Shown here: positions 55,845 to 64,000 of the stretch, in pieces
Layout of the letters: every line of letters starts with the position of its first letter
Position numbering within the stretch: position 1 is the first letter of the stretch
Assembly (NCBI RefSeq): GCF_000421825.1
Contig: NZ_ATXT01000015.1
Span: 310,001-374,000 of the forward strand
Direction of reading: 5' to 3'
From: Humibacter albus DSM 18994
Lineage (GTDB): Bacteria > Actinomycetota > Actinomycetes > Actinomycetales > Microbacteriaceae
Length of the DNA: 64,000 nt
Position numbers and translations under genes: made by a program
The notes under the pieces: model-generated
Database searches by the model: none
Told to the model about the DNA's origin: nothing
Seen by the model: only the letters and a program-made list of their open reading frames with translations

Positions 55845-57014
55845 ATGTCGAACGAGCCGCGACGTGCCGCCGACTGGTACGAGCTGCTCTTCGACCTGGT
55901 CTTCGTGGCCGTGGTGGCCGTGGCTGCTGAGCGCATTGAGGCGGACCCGGGGCTGCCGACCGTGACGACGACGCTGCTGCTCTTCTTTCCGCTGTGGTGG
56001 GCCTGGGTGAACTTGATGGCCACGAACAACCTCTACGGCGAGCACGTCCCTGCCATGGGCGCACTGATCATCGCCGCCATGCCGGGACCGGCGGCCATGG
56101 CGATCGCCGTCGCGGCGGGAATCGTCGATTTCGGCTGGCTGTATGCCGTCGGGGCCGCCTGGATTCGCCTCATCCTTCTGGCCATGTGGCTCCTGCCCCG
56201 GGCGCGTGGCGCGACATCCGTTCCACTCTGGCGTCCCCTGGCGTACAACCTCGGCACGGCTGCCGTATGGCTCGTCTCGATCGCCGTTCCGCCGCCGTTC
56301 CGGTACGTGCTGTGGGTCGTCGCCGTCGGCGCCGAGGTGGCTCTTCTCGCCGCGCGCGGGGGATTCGCCTCCGAGGTGTACCGCCGGGTCAGCATCTCGC
56401 ACTTTCTCGAACGCATCGGACTCTTCGTCGTGATCGTCGTCGGCGAGGCGGTCTACCTCGCGGTCACCGGCCTCGCGGAGCATCCGACCGTCCCCGGTGC
56501 GGGCGCGGGCCTCGCGGGGCTCGTGATCTGCGCGCTGCTGGCGCGCGCCTTCTTCCGCTGGGGAGCACCGAGCGCCGAACAGGGCCTGACCACGGTACGG
56601 GCGACCGGGTCGTTCGGCGCGCTGCGGGACGTGGCAATGTACCTGCCGTTCCTCCTCATTGCCGGTCTCACGCTCATCGCGGCCGCGATCGGCGTCGCGG
56701 TCCACGATCCGGATGCCTCGCTCGGCCTCGCCCCGCGCCTCCTCCTGGCCTGCGGCATCGGTGCGTTCTACCTCTCGAACGCCCTCATCGGAGTGCGACT
56801 CGGACGGCCGCTCTCGTTCATCGTGGCGCTGCTGGTTCCGGCGCTCATCCTGCCGTCTGCGGCGAGCCTGCTCAGCCTCGGGTCGCCCGGGTGGGTGACG
56901 CTGGCGCTGGCGGCGGCGGCTCTGGTACTGCTCGACCTGCTGACCGCGGCGCTGGCGCGTCGAGCGCGTCGGACGAACGGCTCGGCCGCCCGCAGTCCTC
57001 TTGACAGCCTCTGA
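55845..57014 (+). CDS. Low temperature requirement A (LtrA) family membrane protein
   Basis: 389 residues and about ten to twelve membrane helices. The family signature RRAADWYELLFDLVFVAVVA at the N-terminus, LLLFFPLWWAWVNLMATNNL, and HFLERIGLFVVIVVGEAVYL place it in the LtrA group. The name comes from a Listeria locus; the biochemical role is unknown. The final codons contain TTGACA (57001), the likely -35 element of the following cluster. Confidence 0.88.
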   Translation: MSNEPRRAADWYELLFDLVFVAVVAVAAERIEADPGLPTVTTTLLLFFPLWWAWVNLMATNNLYGEHVPAMGALIIAAMPGPAAMAIAVAAGIVDFGWLYAVGAAWIRLILLAMWLLPRARGATSVPLWRPLAYNLGTAAVWLVSIAVPPPFRYVLWVVAVGAEVALLAARGGFASEVYRRVSISHFLERIGLFVVIVVGEAVYLAVTGLAEHPTVPGAGAGLAGLVICALLARAFFRWGAPSAEQGLTTVRATGSFGALRDVAMYLPFLLIAGLTLIAAAIGVAVHDPDASLGLAPRLLLACGIGAFYLSNALIGVRLGRPLSFIVALLVPALILPSAASLLSLGSPGWVTLALAAAALVLLDLLTAALARRARRTNGSAARSPLDSL

Positions 57015-57065
57015 CGACGTTTCCTACTCTGGAAAACAGAAAGCCACGCGTACGAAACATTTCGT
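57001..57065 (+). promoter_or_regulatory. Promoter and operator of the sugar-acid cluster
   Basis: TTGACA (57001-57006) and TACTCT (57025-57030) are 18 bp apart. They are followed by TTTCC-N6-GGAAA (57020-57035) and a perfect 14-bp palindrome ACGAAACATTTCGT (57052-57065), about 130 bp before the GH5 start. The latter is a plausible LacI/GntR-type operator just downstream of the promoter. No regulator gene of these families is in the window. Confidence 0.6.
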
Positions 57066-57195
57066 GATGATCTGACGAATTCCGACGCTACTGGGCCGCG
57101 GTTCCCTCTCGTGGAGCGGATCCGGTGGCAAGGCCACCCAGCATCGATCGCGAAATGAAGAACGCCACACCATCGAGAGACGACGAGGTCCGCCC

Positions 57196-58686
57196 ATGTC
57201 CCACACCCAGCCGCCCCGGCACGTCCGTACGGACGGCAGCAGGTTCCTCGACGGCTACGGCCAGCCGATCCGCTTCACCGGCGTCTGCGTCGGCGGCTGG
57301 CTCAACATGGAGAACTTCGTCTCGGGCTACGCGGCGAACGAGACGATGATGCGCACGACAGTGCGGAACGCCATCGGATCGGAACGTGCCGACCGGTTCT
57401 TCGAGCGCCTGCTCACGTCGTTCTACGGCGAGGCGGATGCCCGCTTCCTCGGCGAGCTGGGCATGACGATCATCCGCATTCCCGTGAACTACCGGCACTT
57501 CGAATCGGATCAGAGGCCGTTCGAGATCCTGCCGACGGCGTTCGATCACCTCGACCGCGCGATCGAGGCGTCCGGCCGTCATGGCGTGTACTCGATCATC
57601 GACCTGCACGCTCTGCCGGGCAGCCAGAACCACCACTGGCACTCCGACAACGACACGCACCTGCCGCACCTGTGGCAGCATCCGCACTTCCAGGACCGCA
57701 CCGAGAACATCTGGAAGGCCATCGCCGAGCATTACAAGCACAACACCTGGGTCGCCGGGTACAACCTGATGAACGAGCCCGCGGACGAGTCCCGCACGGT
57801 CGTCGGGCCGCTGTACCGGCGTCTCTTCGAAGCCGTGCGGGCGATCGATCCCCACCACACGATCTTCCTCGACGGCAACACCTACTCCACGGAGTTCGAC
57901 ATGTTCGACGCCGAGCCGTGGGAGAACACCGTGTACTCCCTGCACGACTACGTCGCGGCAGGTCTCGGTCGCGGCGGCGACTACCCGGGGTACACCGACG
58001 GCGTCTGGATCGATCGCGACTACGCGTATCGCAAATTCGAGCAGCGCTCCGAATACGCTCGCCGCACGGGCACACCCATCATGGTGGGCGAATTCGCGCC
58101 GATCTACACGGGCGATGAGCGCAAGGATGCGATGCGCCGCCAGATCCTGGACGACCAGCTCGAGATCTACCGCGACAACGAGGTGAGCTGGACGAGCTGG
58201 ATGTACAAGGACGTCGGCCGCCAGGGCTTGGTGCGAGTCGCGCCGGGCTCCCCCTACCGGCGACGATTCGACCCGTTCATCGCGAAGAAGAATCGCCTGG
58301 CGGCCGACCAATGGGGAAGCGATCGGCTCGGCGGCGAAGGCGTGCGCGGAGTGAGCGAAGCGGTGCAAGAGCTGGTGGCCCGCGAGTTTCCGGACTTCGC
58401 CCCGTACCCCTGGGGGCGTTTCGACTGGGTCGCGACGCTCCTGAACAACCTGCTGTTCGCGCAACCTCTCGCACAGGAGTACGCCGAGTTGTTCACGGGG
58501 CTGAGTGACGACGAGTTCGATGCTCTCGCCGACTCGTTCTCGTTCGAACAGTGCGACGTCGCCGAGACGCTGCGCGATCAGCTGGTCGCCGGACAGGATC
58601 GCGTCGCCGAGCAGGATCACGTCGCCGAGCAGGATCGCGCCAAGGCGCGGTCCGACTCCGCCGCGCCGTCCGAACGGGCGGTCTGA
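57196..58686 (+). CDS. Glycoside hydrolase family 5 protein, cytoplasmic
   Basis: 496 residues. The (beta/alpha)8 motifs of GH5 are clear: TGVCVGGWLNMENFV, IIRIPVNYRHFESD, IDLHALPGSQN, the acid/base Glu in YNLMNEPADESR (about residue 195) and the nucleophile Glu in TPIMVGEFAPIYTGDER (about 300). There is no signal peptide, so it acts on imported oligosaccharides or glycosides. A three-unit 18-bp repeat (58585-58638) adds GQDRVAEQDHVAEQDR to the C-terminus. It is the first gene of a cluster with a dehydrogenase (GTG start 2 bp after this stop) and sugar-acid enzymes. The exact substrate cannot be told. Confidence 0.9.
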   Translation: MSHTQPPRHVRTDGSRFLDGYGQPIRFTGVCVGGWLNMENFVSGYAANETMMRTTVRNAIGSERADRFFERLLTSFYGEADARFLGELGMTIIRIPVNYRHFESDQRPFEILPTAFDHLDRAIEASGRHGVYSIIDLHALPGSQNHHWHSDNDTHLPHLWQHPHFQDRTENIWKAIAEHYKHNTWVAGYNLMNEPADESRTVVGPLYRRLFEAVRAIDPHHTIFLDGNTYSTEFDMFDAEPWENTVYSLHDYVAAGLGRGGDYPGYTDGVWIDRDYAYRKFEQRSEYARRTGTPIMVGEFAPIYTGDERKDAMRRQILDDQLEIYRDNEVSWTSWMYKDVGRQGLVRVAPGSPYRRRFDPFIAKKNRLAADQWGSDRLGGEGVRGVSEAVQELVAREFPDFAPYPWGRFDWVATLLNNLLFAQPLAQEYAELFTGLSDDEFDALADSFSFEQCDVAETLRDQLVAGQDRVAEQDHVAEQDRAKARSDSAAPSERAV

Positions 58687-58688
58687 CC

Positions 58689-59792
58689 GTGCGCGCCGTC
58701 GTACTGCGACAGCCCGGCGTGCCGCCTGCGGTCGAAGAGGTCGAACTGGCGGCGCCGGGTCGCGGTGAGCTCCTCGTGCGCATCGAGGCGGCGGGCGTCT
58801 GCCACAGTGACTACCACTACATGTCGGGCGAACTCGTCGCGCCCCTCCCCCTCGTTCTCGGACACGAGGGCAGCGGCATCGTCGAACGCCTCGGTCCCGG
58901 GGTGGATGGCCGCATCGCCGTGGGCGACCGCGTGGCGCTGCTCTGGCGCCCGCGTTGTGGACGATGTCCGGCCTGTCTGGCCGGGAATCCCGCCTTGTGC
59001 CGCGGCGGCAGGGTGCAGGCATCCACCGGCGGTCTGCCCGACGGCACCAGCCGGCTCTCGTTCCCAGACGGCGGTGAGTTGCATCATCTGATGGGCGTCT
59101 CGTGCTTCGCCGAACGCGTGGTCGTGAACGAGAACGCGGTCGTGTCCGTGCCCGACGGTGTTCCCGCCGAGGTGGCGGCCATCTCGGCGTGCGCCGTCGT
59201 GACCGGAATCGGCGCCGTTCTGAACGTGGTGGAGCGAGCAGCGGGGCGAGGCGTTCTGATCGTCGGTGCCGGCGGCGTCGGCCTCTCCAGCGTCATGGGG
59301 GCGAATCTCATCGGTGCTGCTCCGGTGATCGTCGCCGATATCGACGACGCCAAGCTCGAGCTCGCGCGCGAGCTGGGCGCGACCCACGTCGTCAACAGCC
59401 AGCGGGACGATCTCATGGACGAGGTGATGCGCATCACCCGCGGAGAAGGCGTCGCCTGGGCGGTCGAAGCCGTCGGACGACAGCAGACCCTCGAGACGAC
59501 GTTCGGCTGCGTCGCCGACGGCGGCACCATGGTGGCCATCGGTCTCGGCGCCGTGGGCAGCCGCTTCACCGTTCCGCTCAATCAACTGGTGCAGCGGCAG
59601 AAGCGCATCGTCGGGTCGCTCTACGGCTCATCCAATCCGCCGCTCGATCTGCCGCGCATCTTCTCGCTCTACCTCGACGGCCGGCTGCCGCTCGATCGAC
59701 TGGTCGGCGATAGCATGCCGCTGACCGACGTGAACCGCGCCTACGAGGCCCTGTTGGCGGGCGCTGTGGGACGCGAGATCCTCGTTCCGTGA
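58689..59792 (+). CDS. Zinc-dependent alcohol dehydrogenase (MDR family)
   Basis: 367 residues from GTG 58689, only two bases after the GH5 stop. Catalytic zinc ligands lie in AAGVCHSDYHYMSGEL and LGHEGSGIVERLG. The structural zinc cluster is CGRCPACLAGNPALC. The Rossmann motif GVLIVGAGGVGLSSVMGANL is followed by VIVADIDDAKLELAREL, whose Asp favours NAD+. Translational coupling with GH5 suggests it oxidises an alcohol or sugar released by that enzyme. Confidence 0.9.
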   Translation: MRAVVLRQPGVPPAVEEVELAAPGRGELLVRIEAAGVCHSDYHYMSGELVAPLPLVLGHEGSGIVERLGPGVDGRIAVGDRVALLWRPRCGRCPACLAGNPALCRGGRVQASTGGLPDGTSRLSFPDGGELHHLMGVSCFAERVVVNENAVVSVPDGVPAEVAAISACAVVTGIGAVLNVVERAAGRGVLIVGAGGVGLSSVMGANLIGAAPVIVADIDDAKLELARELGATHVVNSQRDDLMDEVMRITRGEGVAWAVEAVGRQQTLETTFGCVADGGTMVAIGLGAVGSRFTVPLNQLVQRQKRIVGSLYGSSNPPLDLPRIFSLYLDGRLPLDRLVGDSMPLTDVNRAYEALLAGAVGREILVP

Positions 59793-59944
59793 TGATCACT
59801 GAGGGTTGCGCGTGCCCGGATCACGCCCGCGAAAGCGGGTCAATTGCGCAGAGCGCGAACAAATTGGGCAGACTGGAGTCGGCGTCGCTGGAGGTCGCTG
59901 GAGTCGGTGCCGCCGACGCAGGGACGACAGAGGCCCATCCCGAG

Positions 59945-60007
59945 GACCGTGACGCAGGTCTCGAGGCCCGTGGAGCAGGTCTCGAGCACCGTGGAGAAGA
60001 GAGCGAA
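59945..60007. repeat. Three 21-bp tandem units before the dehydratase gene
   Basis: Units at 59945, 59966 and 59987 (core CCGTGGAGCAGGTCTCGAG) end 11 bp before the dehydratase ATG, and the ribosome binding site GAAGGAG lies directly behind. The 226-bp gap between the dehydrogenase and dehydratase genes otherwise holds only the looser repeat TCGCTGGAG. Confidence 0.75.
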
Positions 60008-60018
60008 GGAGCTTGTCG

Positions 60019-61734
60019 ATGACGCTACGCAGCCAGGACTGGTATGGCGGCGAGGGCCGCGATCCGTATATCCACCGTGCCTGGATGCGACGTGGCATTC
60101 CGCGAGATGCCTTCGACGGCAAGCGACCGCAGATCGCCATCGCGAACACGGCCGGCGATCTCGTCCCGTGCAACATGCACCTGAACGAGGTTGCACAGTA
60201 CGTGAAGAACGGCGTGTACGAGGCGGGCGGCATCCCGCTCGAGCTCCCGGTGATGGGCCTCGGCGAGACGCTCGTGAAGCCGACCGCCATGCTCTGGCGC
60301 AATCTCGCCGCGATGCAGATCGAGGAGATGCTGCGGGCCAACCCCGTGGATGCCGTCGTGCTGCTCGGTGGATGCGACAAGACCATTCCCGCGCTCCTGA
60401 TGGGTGCGGCATCCGTCGACATCCCGGCGGTCGTGGTGCCCGGCGGGCCGATGCTGAACGGGCACTTCCGCGGCAAGCTGATGGGCTGCGGCACCGGCGT
60501 CTGGCAGCTCAGTGAGGAGGTGCGCGCGGGCACGCTGAGCGAGGAAGCGTTCGAGCGGTCGGAGACCGCCATGATCCGCTCCAAGGGGCACTGCAACACG
60601 ATGGGCACCGCGTCGACGATGGGCATCATGGCCGAAGCGCTCGGCATGACCATCCCGGGTCTGGCGGGTACACCGGCGCCGGATGCGCGGCTGCTCGAGG
60701 CCTCGCACGCCACCGGCAGGCTCGCCGTGGAGCTCGTGGCCGCCGATCGCACCGTGTCGAAGGTGATCACGAAGGAGTCGTTCCACAACGCGATCGTGGC
60801 CCTGGCCGCGATCGGCGGGTCGACCAACGCCGTCGTGCACCTGCTCGCGATCGCCGGTCGCCTCGGCATCGACCTGACTCTCGACGACTTCGACAGGATC
60901 GGCGCGAACGTGCCGCTGCTGGTCAACCTGCAGCCCGCAGGCGAGTACCTCATGGAGGACCTGTTCCGCGCCGGCGGCGTGCTCGCCGTGTTCGACCAGG
61001 TGAAGGATCTGCTCGACCCCACGGCGCAGACCGTGATGGGCGCACCGCTCGTGGATTTCCTGGGCGAGCACGCGGTCTGGGATCGTGACGTCATCTCACT
61101 GCGCGAGGATCCCCTGCAGGATGACGCGGGGATCGCCGTTCTGCGCGGGAACCTGGCCACGCGCGGCGCCATCATCAAGCCGGCCGCGGCAACTCCCGAG
61201 CTGCTCGTGCATCGAGGCAAGGCCGTGGTCTTCGACTCGATCGAGGACTTCCACGCGCGTATCAACGACCCGGAACTGGATGTCGATGCCGACTCGGTGC
61301 TCGTGCTGCGCGGGTGCGGTCCGAAGGGGTACCCGGGGATGCCCGAGGTCGCGAACCTGCCCCTCCCTCCCAAGCTGCTCGCGATGGGCGTGCGCGACAT
61401 GGTGCGCGTGTGCGACGGACGCATGTCGGGCACCGCGTACGGCACCGTCGTGCTGCACGTGGCGCCGGAAGCGGCGGCAGGCGGTACGCTCGCCCTCGTG
61501 CGCGACGGCGATGTGATCAGCCTCGACGTGCCGAACCGGCGTATCGAGGTGGAGCTCAGCGACGAGGAACTCGCCGAGCGCAAGCCGCCCTACCGAGAGA
61601 CCGGCGCGTACGCACGTGCGGACCGCGGCTGGCAGCAGCTCTACATCGAGCATGTGCAGGGCGCCGACACGGGTGCCGACCTCGACTTCCTGGTCGGCTC
61701 CAGCGGTTCCGTCGTGACGAGGGAGTCGCATTGA
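60019..61734 (+). CDS. IlvD/Edd-family dehydratase, probably sugar-acid (aldonate) dehydratase
   Basis: 571 residues from ATG 60019, with AAGGAG seven bases upstream. Three Fe-S cluster cysteines are in the family positions: LVPCNMHLNEV, GGCDKTIPALLMGAAS and GHCNTMGTASTMGIMAEALG. The substrate-phosphate-independent segment IGGSTNAVVHLLAIAGR and the closing GRMSGTAYGTVVLHVAPEA are intact. Length and context (GH5, FAH-type dehydratase, lactonase, SDR) favour an aldonate dehydratase such as arabinonate, xylonate or gluconate rather than valine/isoleucine synthesis. The product would be a 2-keto-3-deoxy acid. Confidence 0.88.
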   Translation: MTLRSQDWYGGEGRDPYIHRAWMRRGIPRDAFDGKRPQIAIANTAGDLVPCNMHLNEVAQYVKNGVYEAGGIPLELPVMGLGETLVKPTAMLWRNLAAMQIEEMLRANPVDAVVLLGGCDKTIPALLMGAASVDIPAVVVPGGPMLNGHFRGKLMGCGTGVWQLSEEVRAGTLSEEAFERSETAMIRSKGHCNTMGTASTMGIMAEALGMTIPGLAGTPAPDARLLEASHATGRLAVELVAADRTVSKVITKESFHNAIVALAAIGGSTNAVVHLLAIAGRLGIDLTLDDFDRIGANVPLLVNLQPAGEYLMEDLFRAGGVLAVFDQVKDLLDPTAQTVMGAPLVDFLGEHAVWDRDVISLREDPLQDDAGIAVLRGNLATRGAIIKPAAATPELLVHRGKAVVFDSIEDFHARINDPELDVDADSVLVLRGCGPKGYPGMPEVANLPLPPKLLAMGVRDMVRVCDGRMSGTAYGTVVLHVAPEAAAGGTLALVRDGDVISLDVPNRRIEVELSDEELAERKPPYRETGAYARADRGWQQLYIEHVQGADTGADLDFLVGSSGSVVTRESH

Positions 61735-61870
61735 GCGTCGGGAGCACGCTGGGTAAGCGGAGCCCCGCCGCCCCGTGCATGCTGAGCGAGCGCAGCAGAA
61801 CAGACCACCGCGCCCGCCCAGCGAGCAGCACAGACTGCTCGCGGAGACGGATGACTGAGAGGACCACGAA

Positions 61871-62740
61871 GTGAACCAGACAACGAACCCCGCGCCGGTC
61901 GCGCTCGCGCGCGTACGCTCCGGCGACGACGTGCTGTGGGCCGTCCGCTCCGACGACGTGTATGCGCCGCTGGGAATGACCCTGTCCGCGTTGCTGCGGC
62001 TGCCGCGGGACGAGGCGCGGGGCGCGATCGAGCGCGCGCGCGTGGACGCGGCGGGCACGGGCATCCGAGTCGACACGGTTCTCGCGCCGATCGACCCCGA
62101 GCAGGAGGTGTGGGCCGCCGGCGTCACCTACCTGCGCAGTCGCGACGGGCGCATCGAGGAGGCGACCGACGGGTCGCCGTACGACCGGGTGTACGTCGCG
62201 GAGCGACCGGAGCTGTTCTTCAAGGCCACCGGGCGCCGCACGGTCGCGGCAGGCGACGCGGTCGCGGTGCGAGCCGACTCCACGTGGGATGTGCCGGAGC
62301 CCGAGCTCGGCGTGGTGTTCGACGCGAACGGCGAGATCTTCGGATTCGTGCCGGGCAACGACGCCAGCAGTCGGTCGATCGAGGGCGAGAACCTCCTCTA
62401 CCTTCCCCAGGCCAAGGTCTACACGGCCTCGTGCGCACTCGGCCCCGAGATCGTGCCGGCGTGGCTCGCGGCGCCGCCGTTCGGCATCTCGCTGACCATC
62501 GTGCGCGACGGCGAAACCGTGTTCTCAGGCGAGACCTCGACGGATGCCATGGCCCGCTCGCTGCCCGACCTCGGCGAATGGCTGTTCCGCGCAGTCGACT
62601 TCCCCGACGGGACATTCCTGCTGACGGGCACGGGAATCGTGCCCGGAGCGGACTTCACCCTGACTCCGGGCGACGAGGTCACGATCGCGATCGACGGCGT
62701 CGGCGACCTGACGAACCCGGTGATCCGAATCGGACGCTGA
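61871..62740 (+). CDS. FAH-family protein, probable 2-keto-3-deoxy-sugar-acid dehydratase
   Basis: 289 residues from GTG 61871. The C-terminal fumarylacetoacetase-like domain has the metal-binding acidic pair in [20 protein letters not shown], then [20 protein letters not shown] and [20 protein letters not shown]. The N-terminal part ([20 protein letters not shown]) is that of 2-dehydro-3-deoxy-D-arabinonate dehydratases, which convert the product of the upstream enzyme to a 2-oxoglutarate semialdehyde in the Weimberg route. It is separated by 136 bp from the dehydratase gene. The exact sugar is unresolved. Confidence 0.85.
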   Translation: MNQTTNPAPVALARVRSGDDVLWAVRSDDVYAPLGMTLSALLRLPRDEARGAIERARVDAAGTGIRVDTVLAPIDPEQEVWAAGVTYLRSRDGRIEEATDGSPYDRVYVAERPELFFKATGRRTVAAGDAVAVRADSTWDVPEPELGVVFDANGEIFGFVPGNDASSRSIEGENLLYLPQAKVYTASCALGPEIVPAWLAAPPFGISLTIVRDGETVFSGETSTDAMARSLPDLGEWLFRAVDFPDGTFLLTGTGIVPGADFTLTPGDEVTIAIDGVGDLTNPVIRIGR

Positions 62741-62817
62741 TCAGGACGTCGGCGCCCAGTGCGGCGGAACTCTGAGCCATTGCATGATCGGCCGAGCCTG
62801 ATCGCGGCGCGAGCTCG

Positions 62818-63696
62818 TCATCCCCCGAACACCGGCAACGCCCGCCCCGCGACGCCCGGATTCACCGCGAACACCGCGCCGGCGGCGGGCTCGGCGTCAT
62901 CGGCGATTCCCTGTCGCGAAGTCGTGATGTAGAGGGTTCCGAGGTCGCGGCCGCCGAAGGTCGCCGCCGACGTGTTCGTCACTCCCGGCACCTCGACGAC
63001 CTCGGTGAGCGTGCCGGTCCCGTCGTATCTGCGCACCTGGCCGCCCTGCCACAGCGCGACCCAGACACCGCCTTCCGCGTCGACGGCCAGCCCGTCCGGG
63101 TGTCCGTCCGCGGGATCGATGGACACGAACCCACGCCGGTCGCTGAAGACCGCATCCGCACCGTCGAAGTCGAAGAGGTCGATCCGGTTCGTCAGCGTGT
63201 CGACGTAGTACACGCTCGTTCCGTCGGCGCTCCACTGCAGTCCGTTCGAGATGCCGACACCGCCGAACACGCGCTGCGTGCGGCCGTCCGGATCCAGGCG
63301 GTAGAGAGCGCCGGCGCCCGGCGTCTCGTCGTAAGCCATCGTGCCGCAGTAGAAACTGCCCTGCGGATCGCATCCGCCGTCGTTCATGCGAGTGCCGTCG
63401 TCGCCCAGCACGTCCGGCACCGAGCGCTCACGTTCGAAGTGGTCGTCGAACAGAGAGAACCCGCGCTCGGTGGCAACGACGAAGCCACCCGCCTGCCGCG
63501 GGCGCAGTGCCGCCGCCACGGACGAACCGACTGCGTGGCGGCCTCGGACCGCTCCCCCCGTCGGCGCGTCGGGGTCGCCCAGGTCGAGCACGTCGCCCGC
63601 CATCATGTCGACGAGAAGCAGCCGGCCGCCGCGCGAATCCCACACCGGCCCTTCCCCGTGTTCTGTGATGCTCGGGGTGAGCTGTTCCGCCTTCAT
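62818..63696 (-). CDS. SMP-30/gluconolactonase-family lactonase
   Basis: 292 residues. The beta-propeller metal site is visible: Glu in ITEHGEGPVWDSRGGRLL, Asn/Asp in GTRMNDGGCDPQGSFYCGTM, Asn in VGISNGLQWSADGTSVYYVD and Asp in DPADGHPDGLAVDAEGG. It hydrolyses sugar lactones to aldonic acids, supplying substrate for the dehydratase encoded convergently. It follows the truncated SDR gene on the same strand, so dehydrogenase and lactonase are probably co-transcribed. Confidence 0.92.
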   Translation of the reverse strand: MKAEQLTPSITEHGEGPVWDSRGGRLLLVDMMAGDVLDLGDPDAPTGGAVRGRHAVGSSVAAALRPRQAGGFVVATERGFSLFDDHFERERSVPDVLGDDGTRMNDGGCDPQGSFYCGTMAYDETPGAGALYRLDPDGRTQRVFGGVGISNGLQWSADGTSVYYVDTLTNRIDLFDFDGADAVFSDRRGFVSIDPADGHPDGLAVDAEGGVWVALWQGGQVRRYDGTGTLTEVVEVPGVTNTSAATFGGRDLGTLYITTSRQGIADDAEPAAGAVFAVNPGVAGRALPVFGG

Positions 63697-63712
63697 GGTC
63701 GACTCCTTCGTC

Positions 63713-63817
63713 TGTGTCGATGCTGACTGTGTCGATGGTGCCTGTGTCGATGCTGACTGTGTCGATGGTGCCTGTGTCGATGGCGCCTGTATCGATGGTG
63801 CCTGTATCGATGGCGCC
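63713..63817. repeat. Seven 15-bp tandem units between SDR and SMP-30 genes
   Basis: TGTGTCGATGCTGAC, TGTGTCGATGGTGCC and variants start every 15 bp from 63713 to 63803. The core TGTRTCGATG is invariant. The array fills most of the 144-bp gap between two co-directional genes and lies 17 bp before the lactonase start on the minus strand. Confidence 0.9.
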
Positions 63818-63840
63818 GTGCCGGCGGTACGCCCCGAGAG

Positions 63841-64000
63841 TCACTCCCAGCCGCCGTCGACGACCCAGGTCTGACCGGTGCAGAGTCTGGAGTCCTCGGC
63901 CGCCAACCAGAGCACCATACGCGCTACGTCGGGTGGATAGAGCAATTCCGGCAACGCCTGCATGCGGAAGATATGCTCCTTCTCGGCCTCGCCGACCCAC
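63841..64000 (-). CDS. Short-chain dehydrogenase/reductase, C-terminal 52 residues
   Basis: The visible minus-strand end encodes LYPPDVARMVLWLAAEDSRL, then CTGQTWVVDGGWE and TGA at 63841. This is the C-terminus of classical SDRs (the DVA loop and GxxxxVDGG). The start is outside the window. With the adjacent lactonase gene it is probably the aldose or polyol dehydrogenase that begins oxidation in this cluster. Confidence 0.85.
   Translation of the reverse strand, partial: WVGEAEKEHIFRMQALPELLYPPDVARMVLWLAAEDSRLCTGQTWVVDGGWE

Noticed and set aside
59789-60022. 77-codon frame after the alcohol dehydrogenase gene
   Set aside because: It overlaps the dehydrogenase stop but consists largely of translated 21-bp repeats and would run into the dehydratase start; no ribosome binding site.

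Overview
The window is a high-GC actinobacterial chromosome segment, most likely from a member of the Microbacteriaceae (Leifsonia/Microbacterium relatives). The evidence is the RpoB/RpoC sequence type, the DUF6121/DUF6264 pair, the Ala- and Asp-rich proteins, frequent GTG and TTG starts, and the recurring hexamer GGATGC/GCATCC. I see no rRNA, tRNA, CRISPR array or complete insertion sequence. Both ends cut genes: an FHA-FtsK ATPase on the left and a short-chain dehydrogenase on the right.

Layout. 1-4.7 kb (minus strand): FHA/FtsK-SpoIIIE ATPase of the type VII secretion kind and two membrane proteins. 4.9-12.5 kb: rpoB-rpoC with a duplicated terminator. 12.7-15.3 kb: a gene-poor, repeat-dense island around one AbiEi-DUF559 gene. 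It holds three tandem arrays and two copies of a ~66-bp palindromic element, one of them interrupted by a 339-bp IS481-like miniature element. 15.3-18.5 kb: membrane protein, sensor kinase and LuxR-type regulator operon. 18.8-36.2 kb: mostly housekeeping and accessory metabolism. This includes a methyltransferase, 5-oxoprolinase pxpA/pxpBC, a PQQ-type sugar dehydrogenase lipoprotein, a SprT-like protein, an FAD monooxygenase divergent from a TetR gene, a CGNR regulator, an LLM oxidoreductase, a TetR/quinone oxidoreductase pair with clear twin operators, ComB, HelD and an alpha/beta hydrolase. 36.4-47.6 kb: TetR, DEAD-box helicase, a TetR plus twin membrane protein operon, pgi, FBP, DUF4916, cupin-DUF2249 and a hydrolase. 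47.8-57 kb: Lhr helicase, Nei-type glycosylase, HtrA protease and LtrA protein. 57-64 kb: a sugar-acid catabolic cluster with GH5 glycosidase, Zn alcohol dehydrogenase, IlvD/Edd dehydratase, FAH-family dehydratase, SMP-30 lactonase and SDR. It looks like a non-phosphorylative aldose oxidation route.

The most unusual feature is the repeat content. First, three palindromes share an exact 67-bp geometry (7-12-7-15-7-12-7, with TGAGACA-type heptamers). Two are intergenic and one lies in frame inside lhr. Second, at least a dozen short tandem arrays (14-32 bp periods) sit in gene gaps, often touching a stop or start codon. Third, similar minisatellites inside genes have periods of 15 or 18 bp and so keep the reading frame, inserting low-complexity peptides. 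The sensor kinase carries about 100 extra residues at its ATP lid. These repeats, and the DUF559 nuclease-like gene bounded by palindromes, are the best candidates for something undescribed.
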